DNA of 64,000 bases from Paragordius varius (taxonomy: Eukaryota > Nematomorpha). Shown here piece by piece: positions 47,690-59,800 of this stretch (the stretch's first letter is position 1; each line of letters starts with the position of its first letter). The position numbers were made by a program, and so were the translations under genes. The notes under the pieces were generated by a model. That model made no database searches. It was not told the origin of the DNA and saw only the letters and a list, made by a program, of their open reading frames with translations. Where the stretch lies: contig OZ176050.1 of NCBI GenBank assembly GCA_964247055.1, forward strand, positions 12,896,001 to 12,960,000, given 5' to 3'.

Positions 47690-50600
47690 TATACATTTGT
47701 TTTAATTGCACAACATCAAAAAATCTCAAAAGTTAGCATTATAGGCAGTTCACAAAACTTATTGATTAAATACATATATACTGCCTGAAAGATGTATCAG
47801 AATTCTCATAACGCCATATCGAAATGTCGCATTTGCGCACATTTAGTAAAGCTAAAGCTATCAAAAATTTTGGTTTTAATATAATAGAGCGCACACAAAA
47901 AATATGTTTTTAAAAATTACATGGTGCTTTTGGATTTGGGCTTTTGAGTGATATAAAAAATTGATTACCACCTTTGTGGCAACTGCTCTTTTTCAGAAAA
48001 GGGCAAAATTTACGCCCATTTCGTAAATTTTTTTATGAAAACCAAAGGCTTCAATCTAAAATTAAACTAAAATATATCAAAAACTCTATATCAAAAGCAG
48101 AACAATATTTTATAAAATCATATATTAAGGGGCTCCAAAAGTATCAAAAGTTTGGACCCATAAGCATTTTTCTAAAATTAAAAGCAAAAATGCTGAAATT
48201 GCGCGATAAAATTTTTAAATATCTCGAAAAAAGCTTTTTGCGAAAAACTTGTATTTTGCTTAAATTTATGTTTTTAGCAGAAATTTGGTGAAGCGTTTAA
48301 CGCATTTTGAAACATAATGGAAACGGTAAAGGATTTAAAATTATAAAAACAATCTTTTCAATGCAAACATTTTATACCTCAGATTTTTGATTAAGACTCC
48401 ATTACCGTTTGGGGTAGTTTTATATCCCAAATTTGAAATTTGAATATCTCAAAATATTTAATGTAATAAGCCGAATATATAAATTTGCCTTCTTTAGCAT
48501 TTTAGGCGCATTATACAATTTTTCTAAAAAATGTTCATCTCAAACATTTTTGCCGCCATTTTTTTCTAAAACATTTTTAATCGCTAAGGCAACAGGCAAA
48601 TAAATGTATATTATGGTTAGAAAATGTAAATAATTAATTCTAGAAGCTTTTAGGCTACATTTTACCAGCAAAATCTTGAAATATTAATTTAATATCAGCT
48701 GTTTCAATCGTTGATTGCTGTCTCAATTTTGGACTCTAGAAGCCACAAAACTATAAAAATATAATTTATAATCTAATATATGAGAACTATGTTTGATAAT
48801 TAAATTTTAACTAAAATGACTTTCATATTGGTAGTTTTTTTAAATTGAGCGGGATTTAATTATCCAAAAAGTAGAGCTAGGACAAAAAAAGGTAATGAAG
48901 TTTTAGTTGTCGACAAATTTAGGATATATAGCGGTGTTTCTAACAAAAAACATTTTATTGAAGTTAAATACATTTTTGAACTCTGATTTTATATAAATGT
49001 TCAGCTTTAAATAACTATTTTAATAACTTATAAGGTTTTTTTACCGTTTCCGTCAAGAAAAATAGAAATTCGCTTCCCCAAAACTTTGCTATAATTAAAA
49101 TTTTTAGGCAAAATATACAATTTTGATATAAAATGGATGCCAAAATTAAGCACATATTTAAATTTGCACGTGCATTAAATCGGGAGTTATGTAAAATATC
49201 TTGATGAAATAAATATATTCTGATAGAAATATCAGGATTATTAGTGCTTTTGGTTTTGGCCCTTACGAGTGATTTTATAATTTTGTGCTAAGAATATCAC
49301 AAAATGGCAAAATTTGACCACATTTTTTGTAATAATTTTTTTGCTTCATTCCAAAAAATATCACAAACTACTCAAAGAAAACAATACTTTTATATTTTAA
49401 TTTGTAGATATGGGCTCCGAAAGTCCCAAATTTTTTGCTCTTATAAAACGGGTTATTGTAAATAAACGGAAGAATATTGAAATTTCGCAATATAACTTGT
49501 AAATATATGCTAAATTTTGACATAAAAAAATATTTTTTTAAAAAATGTATACTTTTAGAAAAATTTAATATTTAACAATATTTTGTTGTAGCGTATTTTC
49601 TACTATTTTTAGGCATGATGGAAACGGTATAAAAACTCTTTTAGATAAAAACACCTTTTCTAAATAATTTAATGATGTTAAACATTTCTATCGCTTCCAA
49701 ATTTTAAAAGGTTCGTTTACTCTCAAGTGTTTATCTAAAACTTATATTTGACATAATTTTGAATACGTATGGATGCAACACACTCATTTTAGTCCTTCGA
49801 TTTAAATTGGGGTGGTTGGATACCCCAGGCCTGTGCAAAATCAAATACTTTAATAAGTATGGAAGGAATCAAAACCATGCAAAATTTTGCACTTATATAA
49901 CATTAATAAACCGGAATATATAAAAAAAATTATTCAAAAATACTTGATATTATTTTAAGCTAAAACCAAATGGTAAAAATTTCGGCTAAGTGACATGTGT
50001 GAAATGGTAAAAAATAATATAAAATAAACAGCTTTTTCTATTTCTATCAATGATAGATGTAATTTAAATACAAAATTAGTGTTAACTTTACCCTTAAAAT
50101 TAAATGAAGACGATATTTTGAAAAATTTTTGAAAAATATAAAAGGCGTCGAAGTATTTCTTTCAAAACAAAATTTTATTTGGATATTTTGGCATAATTAT
50201 ATATTTTTTTAGAATAGAAGCATAAATTTAAATTGGGACCGTTTCCTTCAGTAGTTTTTCAAAAATATTTTAAATTTAGTCTTGGGTATTTATAACCCAA
50301 TTTGATTCAAAATGTTAAAATTATGAGGTAAATATGTTCAGCATCAACAATTATATAGAAAAAGTTTTTTTAAAATATCAGAAGGGTTTGTATATGATAC
50401 TCATCATGTCTAAAAAGGATGAAGCAGGCTTAAAATTTTTTTATTAAAAATTAAATTTTTGTGAAAACTATGATTTTTTAAATTATTTTTTTGAGTCAAA
50501 ATTTAGCATACATTTAAAAGTTTTATCGCGCAATCCCCGTAGCTTGTTTTAGTAGAGCAAGAAAATGCGACTTTTTTAGCCCACATCCAGAAATAATAAT

Positions 50601-51480
50601 TATAAAAATATTGATCTGCTTAGTTTATGATATATTTTAGTGATGATTTTTGGAATGCAGCATTTACTTTCAGTAAAAAAAATATTACAAAAAATGTGCT
50701 TAAATTTTGCCATTTTCTGATATAAACCACTTAGCACAAAAGTGTTTTTTTATATCACTTGTGAGTCCCCAAAACCAAAAGCACCATGAGATTCATCATA
50801 CATTTTTTTATCAAAAAATTTAAATCAACATGTTTTTTGAGTACACTGGGTATTTATCGGTCATAGTGACATTTTTGCTTTCAATTAAAAAATTCCCCCC
50901 TTTCGGGTAATGATTTAAACTTTTGTTAAATGTAAAATTTAAATTTTTATAAAAATACTATTTTGTTTTAAAAATAAATTTTTGGAATTAAGCATTTTTA
51001 TCAAAAAATTATTTATTATAATTTGCACAAATTATGCCGTTTTTATGGAATAGTTACCACAAAAGTCGTAATAATTTAAAAATCAATGCACTATACCTGA
51101 TTATTTATCTATCAGAATACTTATATTTGGAATATTACTCTACACAACCCGATCTCGTGCATAGTGTAATAACAGTGGACACAAAAAAATATCCTGATGA
51201 AATATGTACTTTTTGACATAAAAATCCACCAGTATTCTAATGAGGCTTTTATGGTTTTGCTTACGAAAAATTTTGGAAAAATATTACACTTTTATGGTAA
51301 TTTTTTCGCATCAATAACATTTGCTCAATCTATATTAAACATTTTTCAAAAATCCAACTAAAAGGCCATAAACATGTTTCTGAAATTAGCCCAATATTGA
51401 AAATATTTTGTATTACGTTTTAGAACATTCGGGAACACTATTCATGTTTGATGGAGAATTTATGCGGTCCTGATATGCAG
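47690..51480. repeat. Large dispersed repeat, family F, copy 2 (multi-unit)
   Basis: Same sequence family as 17440-19980, here in several units of both orientations. Marks: the inverse of CCAAAAGCACCATG near 47919 and 49244 and the direct form near 50775; GATGGAAACGGTATAA near 49618 and a related TAATGGAAACGGTAAA near 48313; TTGGGACCGTTTCC (inverse) near 50222; TCATTTTAGTCCTTCG (inverse) near 49786. It has no conserved reading frame; the 105-codon frame at 47974 is not shared with copy 1. Ends are not defined. Confidence 0.6.
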
Positions 51481-51595
51481 TTTAAGTAACTCTTAGAAAA
51501 ATTATTAACAATGCAGCATGGTTTTTCTTCGTAACTACTCTTTTTTATTGTCAATTTTTTTACAAACGCATTTATCTTTATTAACAAGATTTTAT

Positions 51596-53759
51596 AGTAT
51601 CGCTTGTTGGTTGGTTGGTTTTTCCTAAGTCGTAAACGACTTTTTGGATATAGTTTTAACTATTTCTTTCCATTTTTTTCTATCTTTAACCGCTATATTG
51701 AGCTCTTTCAGTGTCATTTTGGTCTCTTCTTTTATCATATCCAACCACCTCATCGGTGGTCAGCCTCGTTTCCTTTGCCCTTCTACCTTCCCAAACATTG
51801 TATTTTTCTCCAGAGAATTCGATCGCATGACATGACCAAAATATGTTAACTTTCTTTTTAGAATTATCTCCATGATGTTTGTTTTAGGTTTTATTTCTGT
51901 AGTTAGATTTTCATTCTTACTTTTATCCTTCCAGGTGTATCCTAGCATCCTACGCCAGCAACTCCTTTCAAAAGCCATGAGCCTTTCTTTGTCCTTTTTT
52001 CTGAGAGTCCAACTCTCACATCCATATGTGGTGACCGGGAGAACGAAACAGTAGAGTAATCTTTTTTTGGTTTCAACTCCTACGCTTTTGTTTTTCCAAA
52101 TCTTTATTAATTTGGTCATCGCCTCTCTACCCAATCCTATTCTCTTTCTGATGTCAGGAGTTGAAGACCCATCCTCTGAAATTATTGCGCCCAAAAACGT
52201 TAACTGCTTAACTATTTCTATTTCTACTCCTTCTATTATAATTGTAGGCTTTTTTCCTGTACATAATATTTTGGTTTTGTTAGGATTAAGCCTAAGACCA
52301 TACCTCAAACTTTCCTTTCGAATCTCTTCAAACAATTCTTTCAAATCATTTGCACTTTCAGCTATAAGAGTGGTATCGTCTGCAAACCTTAAATTATTGA
52401 TTGTTCTCCCTCCTATTCTTACTCCAATATTTTTACCATCCAACTTCCTCATTATCATTTCTGTGCACATATTGAACAGATAAGGGGATAAGCAACACCC
52501 TTGTCTGACTCCTTTCAAGATTGGTATTTCGTCTGTGTCCCCCGCTGGTGTTCTAATAATCGCTCTTTGTTTTACATACAGAGAGCTAATCAATCTTATT
52601 AAGTGAGACGATACCCCTACTAACTTTAATGTTTCCCACAAGGAGTCATAGTTAATTGAATCGAATGCTTGTCTGTAATCAATAAAACACATGTATAATT
52701 CTTTCTGGAACTCTTTTGATGTTTCCATTATCCTTCTCATGTTTGAGATATGGTCTCTTGTGCTTTTTCCCTTCATAAATCCGGCTTGATTTTCTGGTAT
52801 TTCTGTCTGTATGATACTGTGCATTCTGTTTTGTATTACTTTTAGTAAGACCTTACTAGCGTGGCTAATAAGAGATATGTTGCGATAATTCTCGCATTGG
52901 AGTACATCTCCTTTTTTATATATTGGGAGATATACAGATGATGCCCAATCGTTTGGCCACTCACATGTTTCCCACACCTTTTGACATAACTGGTGTAACT
53001 TTTCAACGGGAATAGCTTTTATGAACTCTATTGGGATATTGTCTAATCCTATCGCTTTGTTGTTAGGAATTTCTTTTAAGGCTAATTTAACCTCCTCTCT
53101 TAATATATCTGGATCACGTTCTTCTTCTTTTAATTGCAACACCTTTGCTTGAGGAGCCTGATAGAGTTTTTGGGTGTATTCCTTCCATCTTTCTCGTACT
53201 TCTGTTTGTTTGGACAATACGGTGCCATTCTCTTTTTTAATCTTTTGTGATGATATAAAAGGTTTATGAGTCATTTGCTTCAGTTTCTGGAACATTGGTT
53301 GCATTAATCCTTTTTTGTTATTTAATTCCACTTCCAGACATTGTTTATTAAGAAAATCTTCATAATCCTTCCTTGTTTGTCGTTGAAATTCTTTGTTATA
53401 TAATTTTACCATTTTATTATCACCTTTTGATTTAGCTTTTCTCCTCTTTTCTGCTATCTCTATACTCTTTTCTGATATCCATTTGTTATCTTTCCTCTCA
53501 TAATATGTCCTCAAAAATGGAAAAGCTCTATAATCGATACCAAAATAAGCAAAAGCAGCGATTGCTCTAGCGATCATGAGCTTCTAATAACCAAAATCAA
53601 ACTTAAAATAATTAAAAATAAGGTTAAACAGATATACAGATATGACACTCGGAACATTCCAAATAGTTTTAGAACAGAAACCAAAGATAGATTAGGAAGT
53701 TTGGACAATGGATGTAGCTCAGAACAATTATGGGGAACGATAAAAAAAAAGTATCGCTT
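51596..53759 (-). mobile_element. Nearly whole 3' two-thirds of a BovB-like (RTE clade) LINE with 5' inversion and TSD
   Basis: The minus strand encodes one long ORF2 frame (from about 53493 down to 51760) with pre-RT, RT and C-terminal domains: NYRNISLISHASKVLLKVI, CFIDYRQAFDSINYDSLW, GVRQGCCLSPYLFN, the catalytic FADDTTLIAES, TYGCESWTLRKKDKERL and LTYFGHVMRSNSLEKNTMFG. Order and wording follow bovine BovB closely. One CGA-to-TGA type stop near the end interrupts it; the frame then runs on through RWLDMIKEETKMTLKELN. The 5' portion (about 53493-53749) is inverted and reads on the plus strand: PQKWKSSIIDTKISKSSD, SDHELLITKIKLK, RYDTRNIPNSFR. This is the structure left by twin priming. A 10-bp duplication AGTATCGCTT flanks the element (51596-51605 and 53750-53759). 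The 3' tail is an AACC repeat. The 5' endonuclease is mostly absent. Confidence 0.92.
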
Positions 53760-53889
53760 ATCAATATTTATAATCTTAATATACTGTCCGAAAAAAATAC
53801 TTTTATTTTTTAAAATATGTTGAATTTACATTCATTGCCAGGTTAAGTCAACATATGTGATATGGGCTCAGAGTACAAAGAGTACGTTT

Positions 53890-56800
53890 ATGCCTAATTT
53901 TTTTAGTTCCGATGATGAAGAAATTATGACAAAATGTGTTCGCAATGAAGGAGAAGAATTTTCCGATAAAGATCGATTTGCAAGGTATATTTTTCTGCAA
54001 AATCTTTTTCCCATTATTTTTTTATATTTTTAATAATTGGATCTTGCAGAGAAAATCATAGTGAAATCGAAAGACGTCGGCGAAACAAAATGACAGCTTA
54101 CATTGCCGAATTATCTGACATGGTTCCAGCTTGTAATACTTTAGCCCGCAAACCTGATAAACTTACCATATTACGAATGGCCGTTGCCCATATGAAAACT
54201 TTAAGAGGTATAAATATTAATTTCTAAGAATTTTAGTTTAATTTTGCACTAAATTTATTTTTTATTACATATATTTTATCTAATCTCTCCGTTTTAGGAT
54301 CCGCAAATAACAATGATTCATCGTATAAACCATCATTCCTAACCGATCAAGAATTGAAACATTTACTTCTTGAGGTTTACAATCGTTTTTTTCTAATGTC
54401 TCAATCATATAAACCATATCCCCTAAATTATGTTTTTATAGGCAGCCGATGGGTTTCTATTCGTCGTGCATTGTGATACTGGAACCATTATATATGCTTC
54501 CGATACAATCGTCTCTGTTTTAGGTCATAAACAGGTATAATATGTAATAAATTATTTATGATTGATTTTTTGTTGGACGAAAAACGTCTTATTTTTGTGT
54601 ATAATAAGTTTGAAAGATTAATTAATCTTTTATAATATTAGTAACTTAAACCATGTTTGTAGTATTAATGGATTAAATTTTTAAAAATGGTGTTTATAAT
54701 ATTTATAAGTGAAAACAGAACATAGCTCTCTTAAATGACTCTGGTTTTTTTGAGAGGACATGGGGATAAACTATAATTTTCATTTCACATAATTTATACT
54801 GCTGAATACTAATTGTTATCGATTTTTAATTAAAAATTTATGTTCCGTTGCTATTATAATTATATAATTACGAAATACATAGTTAATAATGTATTTTTCC
54901 AATTTAAAGTATTTTCAATAGTCATAGAAATGTTATGGTTGTGTTATTTGCATACTTTTTAAGTATAAATATTTCATAATTTATCACTATAGTTGTGTGG
55001 AGATTTTTATATTTTTAAAAATAATCATAAAATTGTAGATGTTAGTAAAACGCACATCAAAAATACACTAAAAAACACTTTAATAAGATATATAATTAGT
55101 TTTTAAACGTTTAGGAATCAATTTTTCCTGTTTAATTGTTTTTTATGGTTTCAAAATATGGTAATGGTTTTATTACATAAAATATTTTCGCTTCCTGATT
55201 TTGATTAAAAAAGCATCACATTTTTGCACAAATGCTCTTGTTTTATAATAATTTTATTAACATTTTTTTGCTAAAAATTATTTTATATCGTTTCGTTTGT
55301 CTTAGGAGGATTGGTGTGGGTCATCAATTTTTGCTTATTTGCATCCAGATGATGTGGGAAAGGTGCGAGAACAGCTGTTTTCCAATTCCACTTCAAATTC
55401 AGCCGCTAACTTTCAACATAATAGTATATATAAATATACAGTTAAAACTGAAATCATACGGACAAAACGTAAAAATATAAAGACAAATATATTTTACCTA
55501 AAATATAACTATACTTTTAAAATCTTGATTTGTTTCAATATAACTCATTGTTTTGGATGGCAAAGTGTGAAATAGAGATATAAATTACTAAAACAATCAA
55601 TTCTATATTTACAATTGTAATAAAAGCATATGTAGGAAAAATTAAGGTTCATAAAAGTATGGTTATCCTTTTGATAAATATTTGTCTTTATATTATTAGG
55701 TTTTGTCCGTATAATTTAATTTTTACTGTAATTTTATGTCCTTTTTTAAAAAATATTTTTAAATTAATTGAAATTTATCTTAAACAGCCCTCTTTATACA
55801 ATATCTAGATTTTCTGCTAATAATCTCCGTAAGTTTTAACCAATTTTGTTTTCATATTTAAATATATGATGTAATATATCATTTACAGTTCAAATTCACC
55901 TTGAACAATTCAAATTCACCCTCGAACATACCCTAAAATAAATATGTGTTTTTTAAGATTAAATGGTACCTTTATTTTATAATATTTTTAAAATATGAAA
56001 TTCTCTTTAAAATTAATATAATACTGAAAAAATAATAAACTATGTATGCCATAAGAATATATTTCATATTGTTGATGAATTATGAAAACACATAATTTAT
56101 TTATAGGGTAAATTTGAATTGTTTAAGGGTGAATTTGAATTGTTCGAGGGTAAACTTGAATTGTAAATGTTATATTAAATTTAATTTCTAGACGCTAACA
56201 CAACAAACCAACAATCCAATTCCACTCCAGCTAACTCTGAACAAAGTGGCACAACCTATTATCAGTCTATAAATAATCAAAACTCTTACAACAATTGTGA
56301 TAATTTAACGCTCAATAATAGCACATCAGTCACATCAAACAGTTGTGTAAATCAAAATTCGAATGCCAATAACTCAAATAATGTTAATAATAATAATAAT
56401 TTCGCTTGTTCCAATAATCGAGTTTTGGATCTTAAAACAGGAACTATCAAGAAAGAAGGCCATTCTCATCAAAACTCAAGTTCAGCCCGGTTTTGTATGG
56501 GTACTCGACGTGGTTTTATTTGTCGCATAAAGTGTGGCATACATGAAGTAGGAATTTTCGTTTTTTTGAAGAATATTTTCGTGTTTTGAAAATTTTTTTT
56601 TATTGGGAATTGGAAAAATTTAATTGGTATTTTGAGTAGAATGTGCCCGAAATAAATAAGCGTATTTTGCATTTATACAGTAAAAATTAATATTTAACAC
56701 AAAAGAAAACGAAATTTTTATAAATACAATTGAATTTTTTAATAAACATCTAAGTAAAAGCTATCGTTTTGTGGAGTTAGAAATAATTAACACACTTAAC

Positions 56801-59800
56801 TTAATATTTCACAATTATAATCATAGAGGTTATATGAAGGATCAAAAAATATTGTTTTATTAAAAATAATGGTTAATCGAAAAGAATTTTTTAATTCGTT
56901 TTAATTTTTTCTTTATCGTGAAAAGGGTTACACAAGTATAACCGTAAATTAGATATTTATAAAATATATATTAACTATTTATTTTTAAAAATCATTTATA
57001 CGCGTTTTTTGTCATTTACTTTAACTAAAAATAATGGTGTTTTGACTATATAATTTTAATATTCACTTCTTCTTTTACGCAAATCATACTATATTACAAT
57101 TTACATTTTAATGATTGTTTATTTCACACTATAGTTGGGCCATTTGCAAACAGTAGTGTATGGAAAAAAATTGACAACATTTTGTTGTTTTTTCCATACA
57201 CTACTGTGTTGTTGTGAATTACCCAACTCTAATGTGAAATAAGCAATCATTAAAATGCATACTGGAATATAGTATTGTAAATCTTTGTCTATTTTTAAAT
57301 TTTGCCTTACTTTCGAAATTTAAAGAAAAACTTGCGTTTTAAATACCGAAAATTACATGAGATTTATCACAAAACTTTCACAATTGATGCTATAAACAAT
57401 ACTGTAATATATTGCCAGAATCAATTTTATTAACGTTTAAATATATGTATTTTAGCCTGCCCCCGAGAATACATTAGTTAATCATGAGTTAACACATCGC
57501 ATTGCCCGTGGTATGTTAGGTCCTAGTCCGGATGGGGAACAATATGCCGTTCTCCATTGCACGGGTTACATTAAACATTGGCCCATGTCTTCGGGTAATT
57601 TTACAATCCTTTTTTTTATTTTGTTTAACACATTTTAGTGAAATAATAACGCAGTTTGAACTCAAAATTTTTTCTAGTATTTGAGTAATGGATATGTTTG
57701 AGAAATAAATATGCCGTATAATAGATTATATGATTTATATGTAGTTTTAGGATTGGCTTCTATGTTATGATTAAAAAAACTATTATTTTTATATGTTATA
57801 AATTTAATCGTGTTAAAACACTTGTCCACATTTTTTTGGTTTATAAATTGTTTACATTAGTGTAATAGAAAATAAAAAATTATTAATAGTTATTATGATT
57901 ATTATCATATATATATATATATATATATTAATTTATCTAATTTTCTGGGTGAATTTTTCTATTAAATACCCTTTCAACCACAACAGAATTCGTCAATTTG
58001 CATCAACCGCCGAATCAACATTTGTTACATGGAGCTAATAATAATACTTCAATCAGTCAATCTCATTACTGTTTAGTGGCGATTGGGAGATTGCAGGTAG
58101 CTAGTGCCCCAAATATATCCGATCTGGTTGTCATTGGTCCCTGTAATGAAAATGGGGGGGAACCTCAAAGAATCGTAGAATTTATGACTAGGCATGATAC
58201 TACAACTTACTTACCCCCTAACAATAATAACAGTAGTAATGTATCACATAATAGCAGCCCAAAGAATGGTATGAATGAAGGTATTTAGATGGCATATTAT
58301 TTAAAGGGAAATAAGTTGTAATACATATGAAAATGTATCAGAAAAAAATTATGAGCAAAGAATATAATTATGTAAAAGTATAAGGAAGGTGAACATGTTT
58401 CTTACTTTTAAAATGAATTTTATTATATGACATTTAAGTTGTCGTAAAATATCGTCAGATTAATAAAAACGGTTTATTTTTCAAATTTCCAATAGGGGAT
58501 ATATATTTCGATTTTTACAACTTTGTATTAAATGATAATTATTAGGGTTTTAACACATGTAAATGGGAATTTGTATGCTAAGTAAAATATTATTCATATT
58601 TTTAAAGGGATTCTTAATGGCCATGAAAATTCCTCTCAAACAACTTGTCCATACAATTTTACATTTGTAGATCAACGGTAAATATATCAACAATTATAAG
58701 TTATATTTTTAAATTTTATTTTTTTAATTGCGAAGAATTGATTAAATAATCCTAACAGCATATATAAATCCTTTTATTATTATAACCAATTAATATTTAA
58801 TGATGATATTGTTAATTGATAATTTATAAAATATCGTATTGGAAATTGATCAAAAGTGATTTTACAGTACTAAAACTACCACTATTAGATGTAAATATGT
58901 TAGTAAAATAGCATTGAATTATCCTTTTCTTTTTTTACCGGCTAAATAATTTTTTAATAACAAAAACGTAAATTAATTAATAATTAGCACTAAAATATGA
59001 GTTATACAATCGATTCAAAATTATATATAATTATTCGTTTTATTTCCATAGGGTTACAGAAGTTTTGGGCTACGCCACTACTGAATTGTTAAATAAAAGT
59101 GTTTTTGAATTTGTCCATCCCGACGATTGTCAACGCTTAAGACAGTTTTATGATCAAGGTTAATATATTTCACACTGAAAATTTAAATTTTGAATCATTT
59201 ATCTATATATATATTGTTAACTGAAGCTACAATAATTAAATTTTAATTAAGATCTAATGGTTAAGTTTAAAACTATTTTACCCCATTTTTTTCTAACCGT
59301 TTAAAATTTAGTTTTTCTATAACGAGTCGATCAAAAATACTAATATATTTATCATTTACTTAATAATTTTGCAAAAATAAGGCTGTATAATGTGTAAAAA
59401 AATAAGACAAATATAGATTCCTCATAATCTGTAGCCAATATAATTATGGTTTTTCAACATAGAGTTTAAGAATTTTAAAATTCGGTTATATCTAATTAAC
59501 AATCTTAATTAAGTGGTTATATATTACGGACAATCTAAATTATTTATCATAAATAATAAAATAATAGTACTCAAATATTTTACGCCCCTATATTTTTGCC
59601 ATATATTTCATGTTAGTTATCAATGCAAAAGGACAAACGCTTTGCATATACGTCCGTATAAAGCATAAAGATGGAAATTACCTTATGATAAAATCGGCCA
59701 TTTATGCTTTCCTTAACCCTTACTCTGAAGTTTTAGAGTTTTTAATTGCGACACATAACATTGCAAAGTATGAATTTATATTTGTCATATCACCTTAAAT

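Noticed and set aside
47974-48291. 105-codon plus-strand frame as a gene
   Set aside because: It lies in the large non-coding repeat, is Lys/Phe-rich as expected from AT-rich DNA, and is not kept in the other repeat copy.
52067-52483. 138-codon plus-strand frame
   Set aside because: It is the antisense shadow of the LINE reverse transcriptase frame.
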